Positions 1-7,136 of a DNA stretch of 64,000 nt are shown piece after piece. Under the pieces are notes generated by a model, which was not told the DNA's origin, made no database searches, and saw only the letters and a list, made by a program, of their open reading frames with translations. Within the stretch, counting starts at the first letter, position 1. Each line of letters opens with the position of its first letter. Source of the DNA: Parvularcula sp039818345 (GTDB lineage: Bacteria > Pseudomonadota > Alphaproteobacteria > Caulobacterales > Parvularculaceae). Both the position numbers and the translations under genes were made by a program. Location: assembly GCA_039818345.1 (NCBI GenBank), contig JBCBUC010000010.1, positions 1-64,000 of the forward strand. Reading direction: 5' to 3'.

Positions 1-229
1 GCGATTCTATCCTCAAGACAGTATACGATCGGACAGCAAGCCTTATAGCTTCATAGGCATTAGCACCTAGAGAGTAGGGAATTTTGCCAAGCACGGCATC
101 CGAGTCTAAAGAGTCCAATACCGCCTTGTAAGCAACTATGCCTTCACAGACATTCACCAGAGTCTTTGTGTCATTGTAGGCTCTTTGCCACGCGTCGTAT
201 GGGCTTAACTTCTCGCTCAAATCGATCAT
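1..229 (-). CDS. Hypothetical protein, 3' part cut off by window edge
   Basis: An open frame starts at an ATG at 229 (MIDLSEKLSPYDAW) and runs for 76 codons without a stop to the window edge, so the C-terminus is missing. It lies 17 bases behind the ettA stop on the same strand and could be cotranscribed. Codon use differs from the neighbours: TTA, ATA, AGA and AGG codons are frequent and the stretch is visibly richer in A+T. I do not recognise the family; the visible part looks soluble with no signal peptide. The ORF, the start position and the composition are seen; a foreign origin is inferred. No strong ribosome binding site is visible before the ATG. Confidence 0.5.
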   Translation of the reverse strand, partial: MIDLSEKLSPYDAWQRAYNDTKTLVNVCEGIVAYKAVLDSLDSDAVLGKIPYSLGANAYEAIRLAVRSYTVLRIES

Positions 230-246
230 TCAACGAACTTTAAGCC

Positions 247-1911
247 CTACCGCTCCATCTTCCGGTACTGGATCCGCTTCGGAATGTCAGCATCCGGACC
301 GAGGCGCCGCTTTTTGTCCTCGATATAGTCTTCGAAGTTGCCTTCGAACCATTCGACATGGCTGTTGCCTTCAAAGGCGAGGATGTGCGTCGCGATGCGG
401 TCGAGGAACCAGCGGTCGTGGCTGATGACCACGGCGCAGCCGGCGAATTCGTCGAGGGCCGCTTCGAGCTCCCGCAACGTGTCGACATCGAGATCGTTGG
501 TCGGCTCGTCGAGGAGGAGCAGGTTGGCGCCCTCCTTCAGCATCTTGGCCAGCTGCACGCGGTTGCGCTCACCGCCGGATAAGTCACCGACCTTTTTCTG
601 CTGGTCGCCGCCTTTGAAATTGAACCAGGTGCAATAGGCGCGGGAGTTGACCTCGCGCTTCTCCCCCAGCTGAATAATATCGAGCCCGCCGGAGATTTCT
701 TCCCACACAGAGTTTGTGTCGGTGAGATTCTCCCGGGTCTGATCAATATAGCCAAGCTTCACCGTATCGCCGAGGCGGATCGTGCCCTCATCGGGCTCGT
801 CCTGGCCGGTGAGCATTTTGAAGAGCGTCGTCTTACCCGCGCCGTTCGGCCCGACGATGCCGACAATGCCGCCGGGCGGCAGTTTGAAGTCGAGGCCGTC
901 GACGAGAAGCTTGTCGCCAAAGGCTTTCTTAAGGCCCTCCGCCTCAATCACGACACCGCCGAGGCGTGGGCCAGGCGGGATTTGGATCTGCGCAGTGGAG
1001 ACACCTTCCGCACCCACCTGGTCGCGCAGCTTCTCGTAGGACTGGATCCGCGCCTTGGATTTGGCCTGGCGGGCCTTTTGGCCCTGGTTGATCCATTCAA
1101 GCTCGCGGTCGAGGGTTTTGTGGCGCTTGGCCTCCTCCCGCTCTTCCTGGGCCATGCGCTTGGCCTTTTGCTGGAGCCAGCCCGAGTAATTGCCCTCATA
1201 CGGAATACCCTTGGCGCGATCGAGCTCCAAGATCCAACCCGTCACATTGTCGAGGAAGTAGCGGTCGTGGGTGACGAGAACGACAGCACCCGGAAAATTC
1301 CGCAAGTAATTCTCAAGCCACGCCACCGATTCGGCATCCAAGTGGTTGGTCGGTTCGTCGAGGAGGAGAAGATCCGGCTTCGCCAGCAGGAGTTTCGCGA
1401 GGGCCACACGCCGCTTCTCACCACCGGAAAGCTCCGTCACCGGCCAATCGCCTGGCGGGCAGCGCAGCGCCTCCATCGCCATCTCGACCTTGCTGTCGAT
1501 GTCCCAGGCGTCGAGGGCGTCGATCTCTTCTTGGAGGGCCGACATCTTCTCCATCAGCTCGTCGGAATACTCCTCCGCCATCTGCATAGAGACGTCATTG
1601 AATTCCTGCACCTTGGCTTTGATCTCGTGGACACCTTCAGCGGCGTTTTCGAAGACTGTCTTTTCCGGATCGAGCTCCGGCTCCTGCGGCAGATAACCGA
1701 CCTTAGCGCCGTCGGCTGGATGGGCCTCGCCATTAAACTCCTGATCGACCCCGGCCATAATTTTCAGAAGCGTCGACTTACCGGCGCCGTTCACGCCGAC
1801 AACGCCGATCTTCGCGTCGGGATAGAATTGCAGGTGAACATTATCGAGGATCTTCTTCGCCCCGTAGGACTTGGAAAGACCGGTCATGAAATAGATGAAT
1901 TGGCGGGCCAT
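247..1911 (-). CDS. ettA: Energy-dependent translational throttle protein EttA (ABC-F ATPase)
   Basis: A 554-residue soluble ABC-F protein with two ATPase domains and no membrane segment, the usual EttA length. Domain 1 has Walker A GVNGAGKS near residues 39-46, signature LSGGEKRR near 161 and Walker B LLLLDEPTNHLD near 181. Domain 2 has Walker A GPNGAGKT near 354 and the signature LSGGERNR followed by DEPTNDLD. The charged linker around 240-300 matches the P-site-tRNA interaction motif region of the family. Family knowledge: EttA binds the ribosomal E site and gates the first elongation cycle according to the ATP/ADP ratio. It is probably a single gene with its own promoter in the 223-base gap upstream. 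Confidence 0.95.
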   Translation of the reverse strand: MARQFIYFMTGLSKSYGAKKILDNVHLQFYPDAKIGVVGVNGAGKSTLLKIMAGVDQEFNGEAHPADGAKVGYLPQEPELDPEKTVFENAAEGVHEIKAKVQEFNDVSMQMAEEYSDELMEKMSALQEEIDALDAWDIDSKVEMAMEALRCPPGDWPVTELSGGEKRRVALAKLLLAKPDLLLLDEPTNHLDAESVAWLENYLRNFPGAVVLVTHDRYFLDNVTGWILELDRAKGIPYEGNYSGWLQQKAKRMAQEEREEAKRHKTLDRELEWINQGQKARQAKSKARIQSYEKLRDQVGAEGVSTAQIQIPPGPRLGGVVIEAEGLKKAFGDKLLVDGLDFKLPPGGIVGIVGPNGAGKTTLFKMLTGQDEPDEGTIRLGDTVKLGYIDQTRENLTDTNSVWEEISGGLDIIQLGEKREVNSRAYCTWFNFKGGDQQKKVGDLSGGERNRVQLAKMLKEGANLLLLDEPTNDLDVDTLRELEAALDEFAGCAVVISHDRWFLDRIATHILAFEGNSHVEWFEGNFEDYIEDKKRRLGPDADIPKRIQYRKMER

Positions 1912-2023
1912 GGGCGGCAGACCTCTTAGTGGAAAGGGGAAGAGGCGCGTGGTTAACCCCCGCCGCGGGTCTGGGCAAGCGCCCTTATGGCAAAGACATC
2001 AGCGAGCCTGCCTAACCGCCCAG

Positions 2024-2055
2024 CTGCACTGACCGCGCATCACGCGTCGGTGCAG
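2024..2055. other. Hairpin in the gap between ettA and the upstream secreted-protein gene
   Basis: The arms CTGCACTGACCGCG and CGCGTCGGTGCAG pair around a five-base loop, with one mismatch and one bulge. A second, smaller hairpin (GGAAC and GTTCC arms) lies near 2099-2116. Both fall after the stop of the upstream minus-strand gene and before ettA, so they could act as a terminator or processing site; no T-run follows on the minus strand. The rest of 1912-2134 shows no gene. Confidence 0.3.
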
Positions 2056-2134
2056 CGGACGCTAGGTTTCCTTGATACACGGCGCATGGGCAGATCGGGG
2101 GAACACTAAGGGTTCCTTGCGCGAAGACCGCAGC

Positions 2135-2791
2135 CTAACCGAGGGTTAGCTGTTTCTTCTGCGCCGGTAGCCGAAGCATCACGAGGCCAAACAGCAACAA
2201 AGCGCCAGCAGCAGGGATCGGTGTCGTCACCTCTGCGACCTTGATCGTGTCGATCAAGCCGCCATAGGTGTTGGCTTGTCCGAGGGCGGAGAATTGGATT
2301 GCATTGTCGCCATCGATTGCTGTAAATAGCATGCTGACGATATCCCAGTCACCCTGCTCGGAGCTGGTTTTGCTGACCTCGCCAAGCCACCGCGACATGG
2401 AGAAGTCTGCGCCGTATAAGGAACCGACGGAGAAACCGATCCCGTTGTCATTGTCCGTGTTCGTTCGCGGTTTATAGGCGAAGCTCAGCTCATAAGTCAA
2501 ACCAGCCACCAGGTTCATGGAAGCCGCCATCGAGCTGTTGGACGACGCCCCGCCGCCCCAGACATGGCTATCAAGCTCCACATGCTGATGACCGCTATGG
2601 GAAGCTGTCACCACACCGCGCTGGATCTCAATGCCGCCGCCCGATGTGGTCACGAACTGACCAAACGAGTCGTAGACCGACCAAGATGGGCCAATCGTTT
2701 CGCCGTCAAAATTCTCAACAAATACCGCAGCGTGTGCTGACGCCAACAGGCCAGCGCACGCGCCAAGCCCGACGCCCAATGCTCTCAACAT
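2135..2791 (-). CDS. Secreted protein with VPLPA/PEP-CTERM-like C-terminal sorting tail
   Basis: The chosen start (ATG at 2791) follows an AGAGGG ribosome site and gives an immediate signal peptide (MLRALGVGLGACAGLLASAHA); a longer frame to 2827 lacks this. The mature part of about 195 residues is polar, rich in Ser, Gly and Asn, and looks like a beta-sandwich or lectin-like cargo domain. The end has the tripartite layout of PEP-CTERM proteins: a short motif TPIPAAG, a hydrophobic helix LLLFGLVMLRL, then basic residues (PAQKK). Known for the family: such tails are processed by an exosortase/archaeosortase-type enzyme, usually in surface or exopolysaccharide contexts. Specific function unknown. 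Neighbouring gene 2881-3615 has the same tail type and a shared upstream element. Confidence 0.75.
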   Translation of the reverse strand: MLRALGVGLGACAGLLASAHAAVFVENFDGETIGPSWSVYDSFGQFVTTSGGGIEIQRGVVTASHSGHQHVELDSHVWGGGASSNSSMAASMNLVAGLTYELSFAYKPRTNTDNDNGIGFSVGSLYGADFSMSRWLGEVSKTSSEQGDWDIVSMLFTAIDGDNAIQFSALGQANTYGGLIDTIKVAEVTTPIPAAGALLLFGLVMLRLPAQKKQLTLG

Positions 2792-2861
2792 GCTCAATCC
2801 CTCTGCGATCAATCGGATCGCGACCACACTATGACTGTAGACATGACGGTCTTACTGAGGC

Positions 2862-2879
2862 GTGTACGGACTTGGTTAA
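2862..2879 (-). promoter_or_regulatory. Shared 18-bp upstream element, copy 1
   Basis: On the minus strand this reads TTAACCAAGTCCGTACAC and begins 71 bases upstream of the start at 2791. An almost identical sequence (16 of 18 bases) sits 71 bases upstream of the neighbouring sorting-tail gene. The TTAACC core resembles an alphaproteobacterial CtrA half-site. Regulatory role is inferred from sequence and equal spacing. Confidence 0.45.
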
Positions 2880-2880
2880 G

Positions 2881-3615
2881 TTATAGGGTAAAGAAACGGT
2901 GTGAGCGGATATGTTTCCGTTGGCTCACAATAGCCGCAGCACCCGTTAAAAAGAAAAGCATGCCAGGTGGGACAGGAGTCTCAACCCCTTCTGAACCAGC
3001 CACCGTCGAGAACTGAGGAAATCCATTATAGGGCGCGGAAAACCCGTTGCCGCCAAAGGATCCTCCCATCAGAGACATGGCGAGTGGACTGAATGACGTC
3101 CCCGGCTCTCCAATCACAGAAAAGCGATTGAAATCTATCATTCGACCAGTGTTCGATCGCTCCGCTCGTGACCCGGCTCTTGCTTGCTGAGCGCCTGCCG
3201 CTGTCCCAAGCCCAGCATTCACTTTGAGATCGCTATCAATTCCGGCGTCGTCGCCGGCGCCATTAGGATCGACTGCTCCTTGCCAGGCACCAAAGGCCAT
3301 TGGATCTTCTGATGTTGACGGAAGGTTATCGAGGGCCTCGAGCCCCACTCTTGGGCGCCGTGCCTGTCCTGCTGTAGCATCACCGACGCGGTGAACAATC
3401 GGACGATGGGGAGAGGTCCAATTCGCAACACGCGCCTTTTGAAGCGGCTCAGGGTTTCGCCGTTCGGAAGACGGCCGCACGAACGATTCGACCACGTCCC
3501 AACCACGCGACCATCCTGCGAAACCTTCGTCAGAAAACATCGCTTGCGCAAACGCGCCGACAGAAATGACGGCAACGGCAGCAACACCCGCAATGGCCGG
3601 CTTGCGCAGCTCCAC
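2881..3615 (-). CDS. Secreted low-complexity protein with PEP-CTERM-like tail
   Basis: A 244-residue protein starting at GTG (3615) behind an AGAGGAG ribosome site. The N-terminus is a signal peptide or anchor (basic residues, then AIAGVAAVAVISVGAFA). The middle is disordered-looking, rich in Ala, Gly, Ser, Arg and Pro, with no domain I recognise. The tail has ETPVPPG, a hydrophobic stretch (MLFFLTGAAAIV) and basic residues (SQRKHIRSHR), the layout of PEP/VPLPA-CTERM cargo. It follows the same orientation as the sorting-tail gene at 2135-2791 but each has its own upstream element. The processing enzyme is not in this window. Function unknown. Confidence 0.65.
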   Translation of the reverse strand: MELRKPAIAGVAAVAVISVGAFAQAMFSDEGFAGWSRGWDVVESFVRPSSERRNPEPLQKARVANWTSPHRPIVHRVGDATAGQARRPRVGLEALDNLPSTSEDPMAFGAWQGAVDPNGAGDDAGIDSDLKVNAGLGTAAGAQQARAGSRAERSNTGRMIDFNRFSVIGEPGTSFSPLAMSLMGGSFGGNGFSAPYNGFPQFSTVAGSEGVETPVPPGMLFFLTGAAAIVSQRKHIRSHRFFTL

Positions 3616-3685
3616 AAAGTCTCCTCTGCATCCTTCGGTAAGGTTGCACTGGTCGAGGAGATAGCGGTCGAGTGTTTATCGTTCG

Positions 3686-3703
3686 GTGTACGGTCTAGGT
3701 TAA
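3686..3703 (-). promoter_or_regulatory. Shared 18-bp upstream element, copy 2
   Basis: On the minus strand this reads TTAACCTAGACCGTACAC and begins 71 bases upstream of the GTG at 3615, matching the copy at 2862-2879 in 16 of 18 positions and in spacing. A second GGTTAA lies about 25 bases further upstream, so TTAACC-type sites face each other here. Confidence 0.45.
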
Positions 3704-3732
3704 TCCGCCTTTACCCTAACGCGCATTAACCG

Positions 3733-4110
3733 TTATGGGCAAAGATCCCCGCCGCAGCCTTCAAGCGTTTTAAGATCGTCTTCCAACTCCCAAACGCCAC
3801 CCGTCTTTCGCCACACCGCTGCGTAGCTGCCGGCCGCGAAACTTGCGTCCCCGATGGCCTCGCTCCACTCACCAGTCTCAAAGGCGACAGGCTCAACAGC
3901 GGAAAGGCGTAGACAGAGCGTTTTCCACGTCACGCTCCGCTCTTGCGATGACAAGGGAACAACATTCATTGCCTCACGAAGACCGACCAGTTTCAAGACC
4001 TCTGGGCTCTCGGCCGCCGAATCACAGGACGGCAGCCCGAACTCTTGGGTCCCATCACAGGCTGTGAGGACCAGCCCCAAGGCCATAAATGCACTGATGG
4101 ATGTCCGCAT
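3733..4110 (-). CDS. Small lipoprotein of unknown function
   Basis: A 125-residue protein. The chosen start at 4110 sits five bases after a strong AGGGAGG site; an in-frame ATG at 4125 overlaps the rlmJ stop codon and is the alternative. The N-terminus is a lipoprotein signal ending in LVLTACDG, so Cys is the likely lipidation site. The mature part is acidic and contains Cys pairs near the C-terminus (GCGGDLC), suggesting a disulfide in the periplasm. It is the last gene of the run DUF3667 protein-FAH hydrolase-msrC-rlmJ. I recognise no family. Confidence 0.65.
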   Translation of the reverse strand: MRTSISAFMALGLVLTACDGTQEFGLPSCDSAAESPEVLKLVGLREAMNVVPLSSQERSVTWKTLCLRLSAVEPVAFETGEWSEAIGDASFAAGSYAAVWRKTGGVWELEDDLKTLEGCGGDLCP

Positions 4111-4121
4111 ACTCGCCTCCC

Positions 4122-4892
4122 TCATCGGCCACGTAGCACAGGATGGCCCTGTTGCATCACAAGATCCAACGCCGCCTCCGTCCCGTAGGGCGCCGCGATG
4201 ATCGCCAGCCCCGAACCAACCATGCCCTTCCCCCCTTTGAGGTCAAATTGCACCTCGTGGCGTAGCACCGGCCCGTTGAGGCCATTGTAAAGATCTTCGT
4301 GGCGATTGGCCTTGAGAAGCGGGTACCACACCATGATCACCGCCTCTTTCCAACGACTGCTGAGCTTATTCACAAGATCAGCCGCATCCTGATACTCACT
4401 TTTGATCTCGTAGGATGGATCGATCAGGATGAACCCCCGTCGCGGTTCGAGCGGGCTCAGCGCGATTGCTCCCTCATAGCCGTCTCTCGCATGCACCTCA
4501 GCCTTTGATCCCTTCATTGCCCGGCGTAACGCCACAACCTCTTGGGGATGCTTTTCCATCAGGACGATCCGGTCTTGCGGTCGCAGCACCTCTGACGCCA
4601 ACAAGGGCGAGCCGGGATAGGCCTTGTCACCGTACACTGACTTGATCGCTGCAAGCGCTGAGAAAAACGCTCCATGCTGATGGGTATCAAGCCGCTCGAT
4701 CCCTTCGGCGGCTTCACCGGTCTTTTGTGCTTCCTCTCTATCAAGATGATAAAGGCCGCGACCGGCATGGGTCTCAAGATAACTGACACCGCGCTCTTTC
4801 GCCGTCAGGAGCGCGAGAATCTCCGTAAGCGCCAAGTGTTTATGAACATCAGCGGGACCGCCAGCGTGGTAACTATGCTGATACGACAGCAC
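4122..4892 (-). CDS. rlmJ: 23S rRNA (adenine-2030-N6)-methyltransferase RlmJ
   Basis: A 256-residue protein starting at GTG behind GAGGGG. The N-terminus MLSYQHSYHAGGPADVHKH and the block YLETHAGRGLYHL are diagnostic of RlmJ, which methylates A2030 of 23S rRNA using SAM. The substrate-adenine motif, normally DPPY, reads DPSYE here (residues 158-162), a conservative but unusual change at a catalytic site. Length is slightly short of the E. coli protein (about 280). It lies 11 bases after msrC in a five-gene run and its stop lies in the leader of the next lipoprotein gene. Confidence 0.9.
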   Translation of the reverse strand: MLSYQHSYHAGGPADVHKHLALTEILALLTAKERGVSYLETHAGRGLYHLDREEAQKTGEAAEGIERLDTHQHGAFFSALAAIKSVYGDKAYPGSPLLASEVLRPQDRIVLMEKHPQEVVALRRAMKGSKAEVHARDGYEGAIALSPLEPRRGFILIDPSYEIKSEYQDAADLVNKLSSRWKEAVIMVWYPLLKANRHEDLYNGLNGPVLRHEVQFDLKGGKGMVGSGLAIIAAPYGTEAALDLVMQQGHPVLRGR

Positions 4893-4903
4893 GCCCCCAC
4901 CCC

Positions 4904-5365
4904 TCAGCGAAAAATGGTGTCGACGATATGCTCGAGGTGCTCTTGATCAACCCCGTCAAAGGTCGACGCATCCGGGTTATCAATATCCAAAACAGCCAGG
5001 AGTTCGCCCGCTGCATCCATAACCGGAACGACGATCTCACTGACGGACCTGCTGTCACAGGCAATGTGGCCCTCGAAAGCGTGGACATCCGCCACCACCT
5101 GGCTCGTCAGTGTCTCAGCGGCTGCTCCGCACACACCTTTACCGAAAGCAATCCGCAGACAACCGAGCGTTCCCTGATAGGGCCCGACCACGAGTTCCTT
5201 TGAATTGTCCGGATCAACGATATAAAAGCCCGTCCAAATGTTGGCGGGAAAGGCCTGCGCCAACAGGCACGCGACCGTCGCCATCCGTGCGATAATGTTG
5301 GGCTCACCGTCTAAGACAGCCTCGATATCCTTGGTGGCCTGACGGTAGATTTCGTCCTTGGTCAT
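4904..5365 (-). CDS. msrC: Free methionine-(R)-sulfoxide reductase (GAF-domain fRMsr)
   Basis: A 153-residue single GAF domain. Cys69, Cys79 and Cys103 are spaced exactly as the three catalytic/resolving cysteines of the E. coli enzyme (10 and 24 apart), within GCLRIAFGKGVCG and HIACDSRS. The enzyme reduces free Met-R-sulfoxide with thioredoxin in the cytosol. The start ATG overlaps the stop of the upstream FAH gene by four bases (ATGA), suggesting translational coupling. RlmJ follows after 11 bases. Confidence 0.93.
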   Translation of the reverse strand: MTKDEIYRQATKDIEAVLDGEPNIIARMATVACLLAQAFPANIWTGFYIVDPDNSKELVVGPYQGTLGCLRIAFGKGVCGAAAETLTSQVVADVHAFEGHIACDSRSVSEIVVPVMDAAGELLAVLDIDNPDASTFDGVDQEHLEHIVDTIFR

Positions 5366-6030
5366 CCATCCAACCCAAACCGTAAAGGAGGAAGATCGGC
5401 GATCATCACTTCAACTTCATCACCGCGGTCAAGCGCCCCCACCCCTGAGGGCGTGCCGGTGAAGACCAAATCCCCTGGTTTCAATTCAAAAAAAGTCGAA
5501 AGCTTGGCGATCATCTCTGGGATCGACCACACCATCTTTGAAAGATCGCTGTCTTGCCGAACCTCTCCGTTGACGGAGAGTTGTATCGCACCTTCGCTCA
5601 GCACCACTCCCTCATGTTTCTCAATCGGGCCAATCATCGCCCCATTGTCGAGGGCCTTGGCCAGATCCCAAGGGGCCGATCGTTTCTTCGCTAACCCTTG
5701 AAGATCGCGGCGTGTGAGATCACAGCCGCACGCATAGCCGTAAATCAACGAAGCGCACGCATCTTCAGAGATCTCTGTCCCGCCACTCTTAAGGGCCACC
5801 ACGAGCTCGCCTTCATAGTGGAGGTCTTCCGTTGCCTGAGGAAAGGGGATCGATCTCGCCGAGGAGGCCGCGTCAGCGGGCTTGGTGAAGAAAACAGGCT
5901 CCGTCGCTTTCGGATCACCGCCCATTTCGGCCACGTGGTCTGCGTAATTTTTGCCGATGCAAAAAATGCGGCGAACAGGGAAAGCTTCGCCGGTGGTCGT
6001 GGGCACGGTCGGTCTTGGGACGTTCAACAT
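5362..6030 (-). CDS. Fumarylacetoacetate hydrolase family protein (FAHD1/YcgM-like)
   Basis: A 222-residue protein of the short FAH class, which includes oxaloacetate decarboxylases, acylpyruvases and fumarylpyruvate hydrolases. N-terminal IFCIGKNYADHVAEM, the metal-binding HYEGELVVAL (Glu73 and Glu75), the GCDLTRRDLQ block with its Asp, and the C-terminal TGTPSGVGAL are all present. A divalent-metal hydrolase or decarboxylase of acylpyruvates in the cytosol is expected; the exact substrate cannot be read from sequence. It lies 9 bases after the DUF3667 gene and overlaps msrC by four bases. Confidence 0.88.
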   Translation of the reverse strand: MLNVPRPTVPTTTGEAFPVRRIFCIGKNYADHVAEMGGDPKATEPVFFTKPADAASSARSIPFPQATEDLHYEGELVVALKSGGTEISEDACASLIYGYACGCDLTRRDLQGLAKKRSAPWDLAKALDNGAMIGPIEKHEGVVLSEGAIQLSVNGEVRQDSDLSKMVWSIPEMIAKLSTFFELKPGDLVFTGTPSGVGALDRGDEVEVMIADLPPLRFGLDG

Positions 6031-6039
6031 GCGCCCCGG

Positions 6040-7062
6040 CTACACGATCTCCGCAAACGATGCGACCCCGGCCGCAAGAAGAGCGATACTGTAGGTGATG
6101 GCGTAAACCACCGTGACAAAAAAGGTCGCTGCGATCGATTTCCGCCAGCTTCGCCGAAACGCACCTCGCAAGCCCATCAAGTAATAGAACGGAACCCCCA
6201 GGAAAAATGCTGCTGCGCCCGTGTCGGACGGCAAAAAACGGCTCATCCAAAGCGATAAGGTGAGCACAAAGAATCCAAACGCATGGGTTTGGATTGACAG
6301 GAGCAAGTGATCATAGATCAGAGCATCTTTGCCGCGTACAAAAACAGCACCCAAGAGGGCCATCATCGGGATAAAGAGGATCATCAACCGAGGGATCCAG
6401 CCGTTCAGCGCGTTGTTAAAGGCGGCAGGGTTTTGCGCCATGCTGACGATCGCATTGACAAGGCGCTGATCGTTAACATCACGACCATTCACCGAAAACT
6501 CTGATTCAGCGATGCGTTCCCTCAACCACGCAATCTCTTCGTCGGTGTAGGACACATCCTTGGCTTCCATCAAGAAACCGCCGTAAAATTCAGCCTCTGG
6601 CAACTCACCCGACGCTTGGAGTGCCGCAATCTCCTCTTCAGTGATGTCCGGATCTGCTAATTTCTCAATGATTTCTGAGGTGTCAAAGTCACCACCGATG
6701 TCCAAGATATCGATCTGCAGCACCATAAGATGCCGATCGGTGAGCCAAAGCGTGGTGAAGAACAAGAAGGTGAGCAGCAGAAAATACCGGATCGGCGGCG
6801 TAAAGGGCGATCGACATCCATCGGCATACTGCCGAACATGCTGCCCTGGTTTGATCAACGTCTTACGGGCTGTTCGGGCAAACCGGCCATCGAGTGCGGC
6901 GGTATCGTTAAGCGTTTCGGTCACTAAGCGAACAATCGAACGACGGCAATCATCGTTCTTTTGGCCACAAACGTGACAGTAAGGACCTACCAATGTCGTG
7001 CCGCAGGCAAGACAGATCGGTGATGCATCGACGATAGTTGTGTCGCTTGCCATCAGCGCCAC
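6040..7062 (-). CDS. DUF3667 membrane protein with N-terminal zinc-ribbon
   Basis: A 340-residue protein; GTG at 7062 follows GGGGGA at good spacing, with ATG at 7053 as alternative. The N-terminus has CLACG (17-21) and CHVCG (29-33), a four-cysteine ribbon, followed by the DUF3667 pattern. One membrane segment lies near 92-108 (YFLLLTFLFFTTLWL), a long acidic loop follows, and a cluster of three or four hydrophobic helices fills residues 220-340. Function of the family is unknown to me. It heads a same-strand run with FAH, msrC, rlmJ and a lipoprotein. Confidence 0.8.
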   Translation of the reverse strand: MALMASDTTIVDASPICLACGTTLVGPYCHVCGQKNDDCRRSIVRLVTETLNDTAALDGRFARTARKTLIKPGQHVRQYADGCRSPFTPPIRYFLLLTFLFFTTLWLTDRHLMVLQIDILDIGGDFDTSEIIEKLADPDITEEEIAALQASGELPEAEFYGGFLMEAKDVSYTDEEIAWLRERIAESEFSVNGRDVNDQRLVNAIVSMAQNPAAFNNALNGWIPRLMILFIPMMALLGAVFVRGKDALIYDHLLLSIQTHAFGFFVLTLSLWMSRFLPSDTGAAAFFLGVPFYYLMGLRGAFRRSWRKSIAATFFVTVVYAITYSIALLAAGVASFAEIV

Positions 7063-7136
7063 TCATCCCCCAGCTTAAAGAGAGAAGAGTATGCGCCGAT
7101 TTCTCTTATGTGACCAGACCGACAGGTCCGAGGCCC

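Noticed and set aside
982..1929. A 315-codon open frame on the plus strand opposite ettA
   Set aside because: It is antisense to a clearly conserved ABC-F gene and its length follows from codon bias in that gene; no family or ribosome site supports it.
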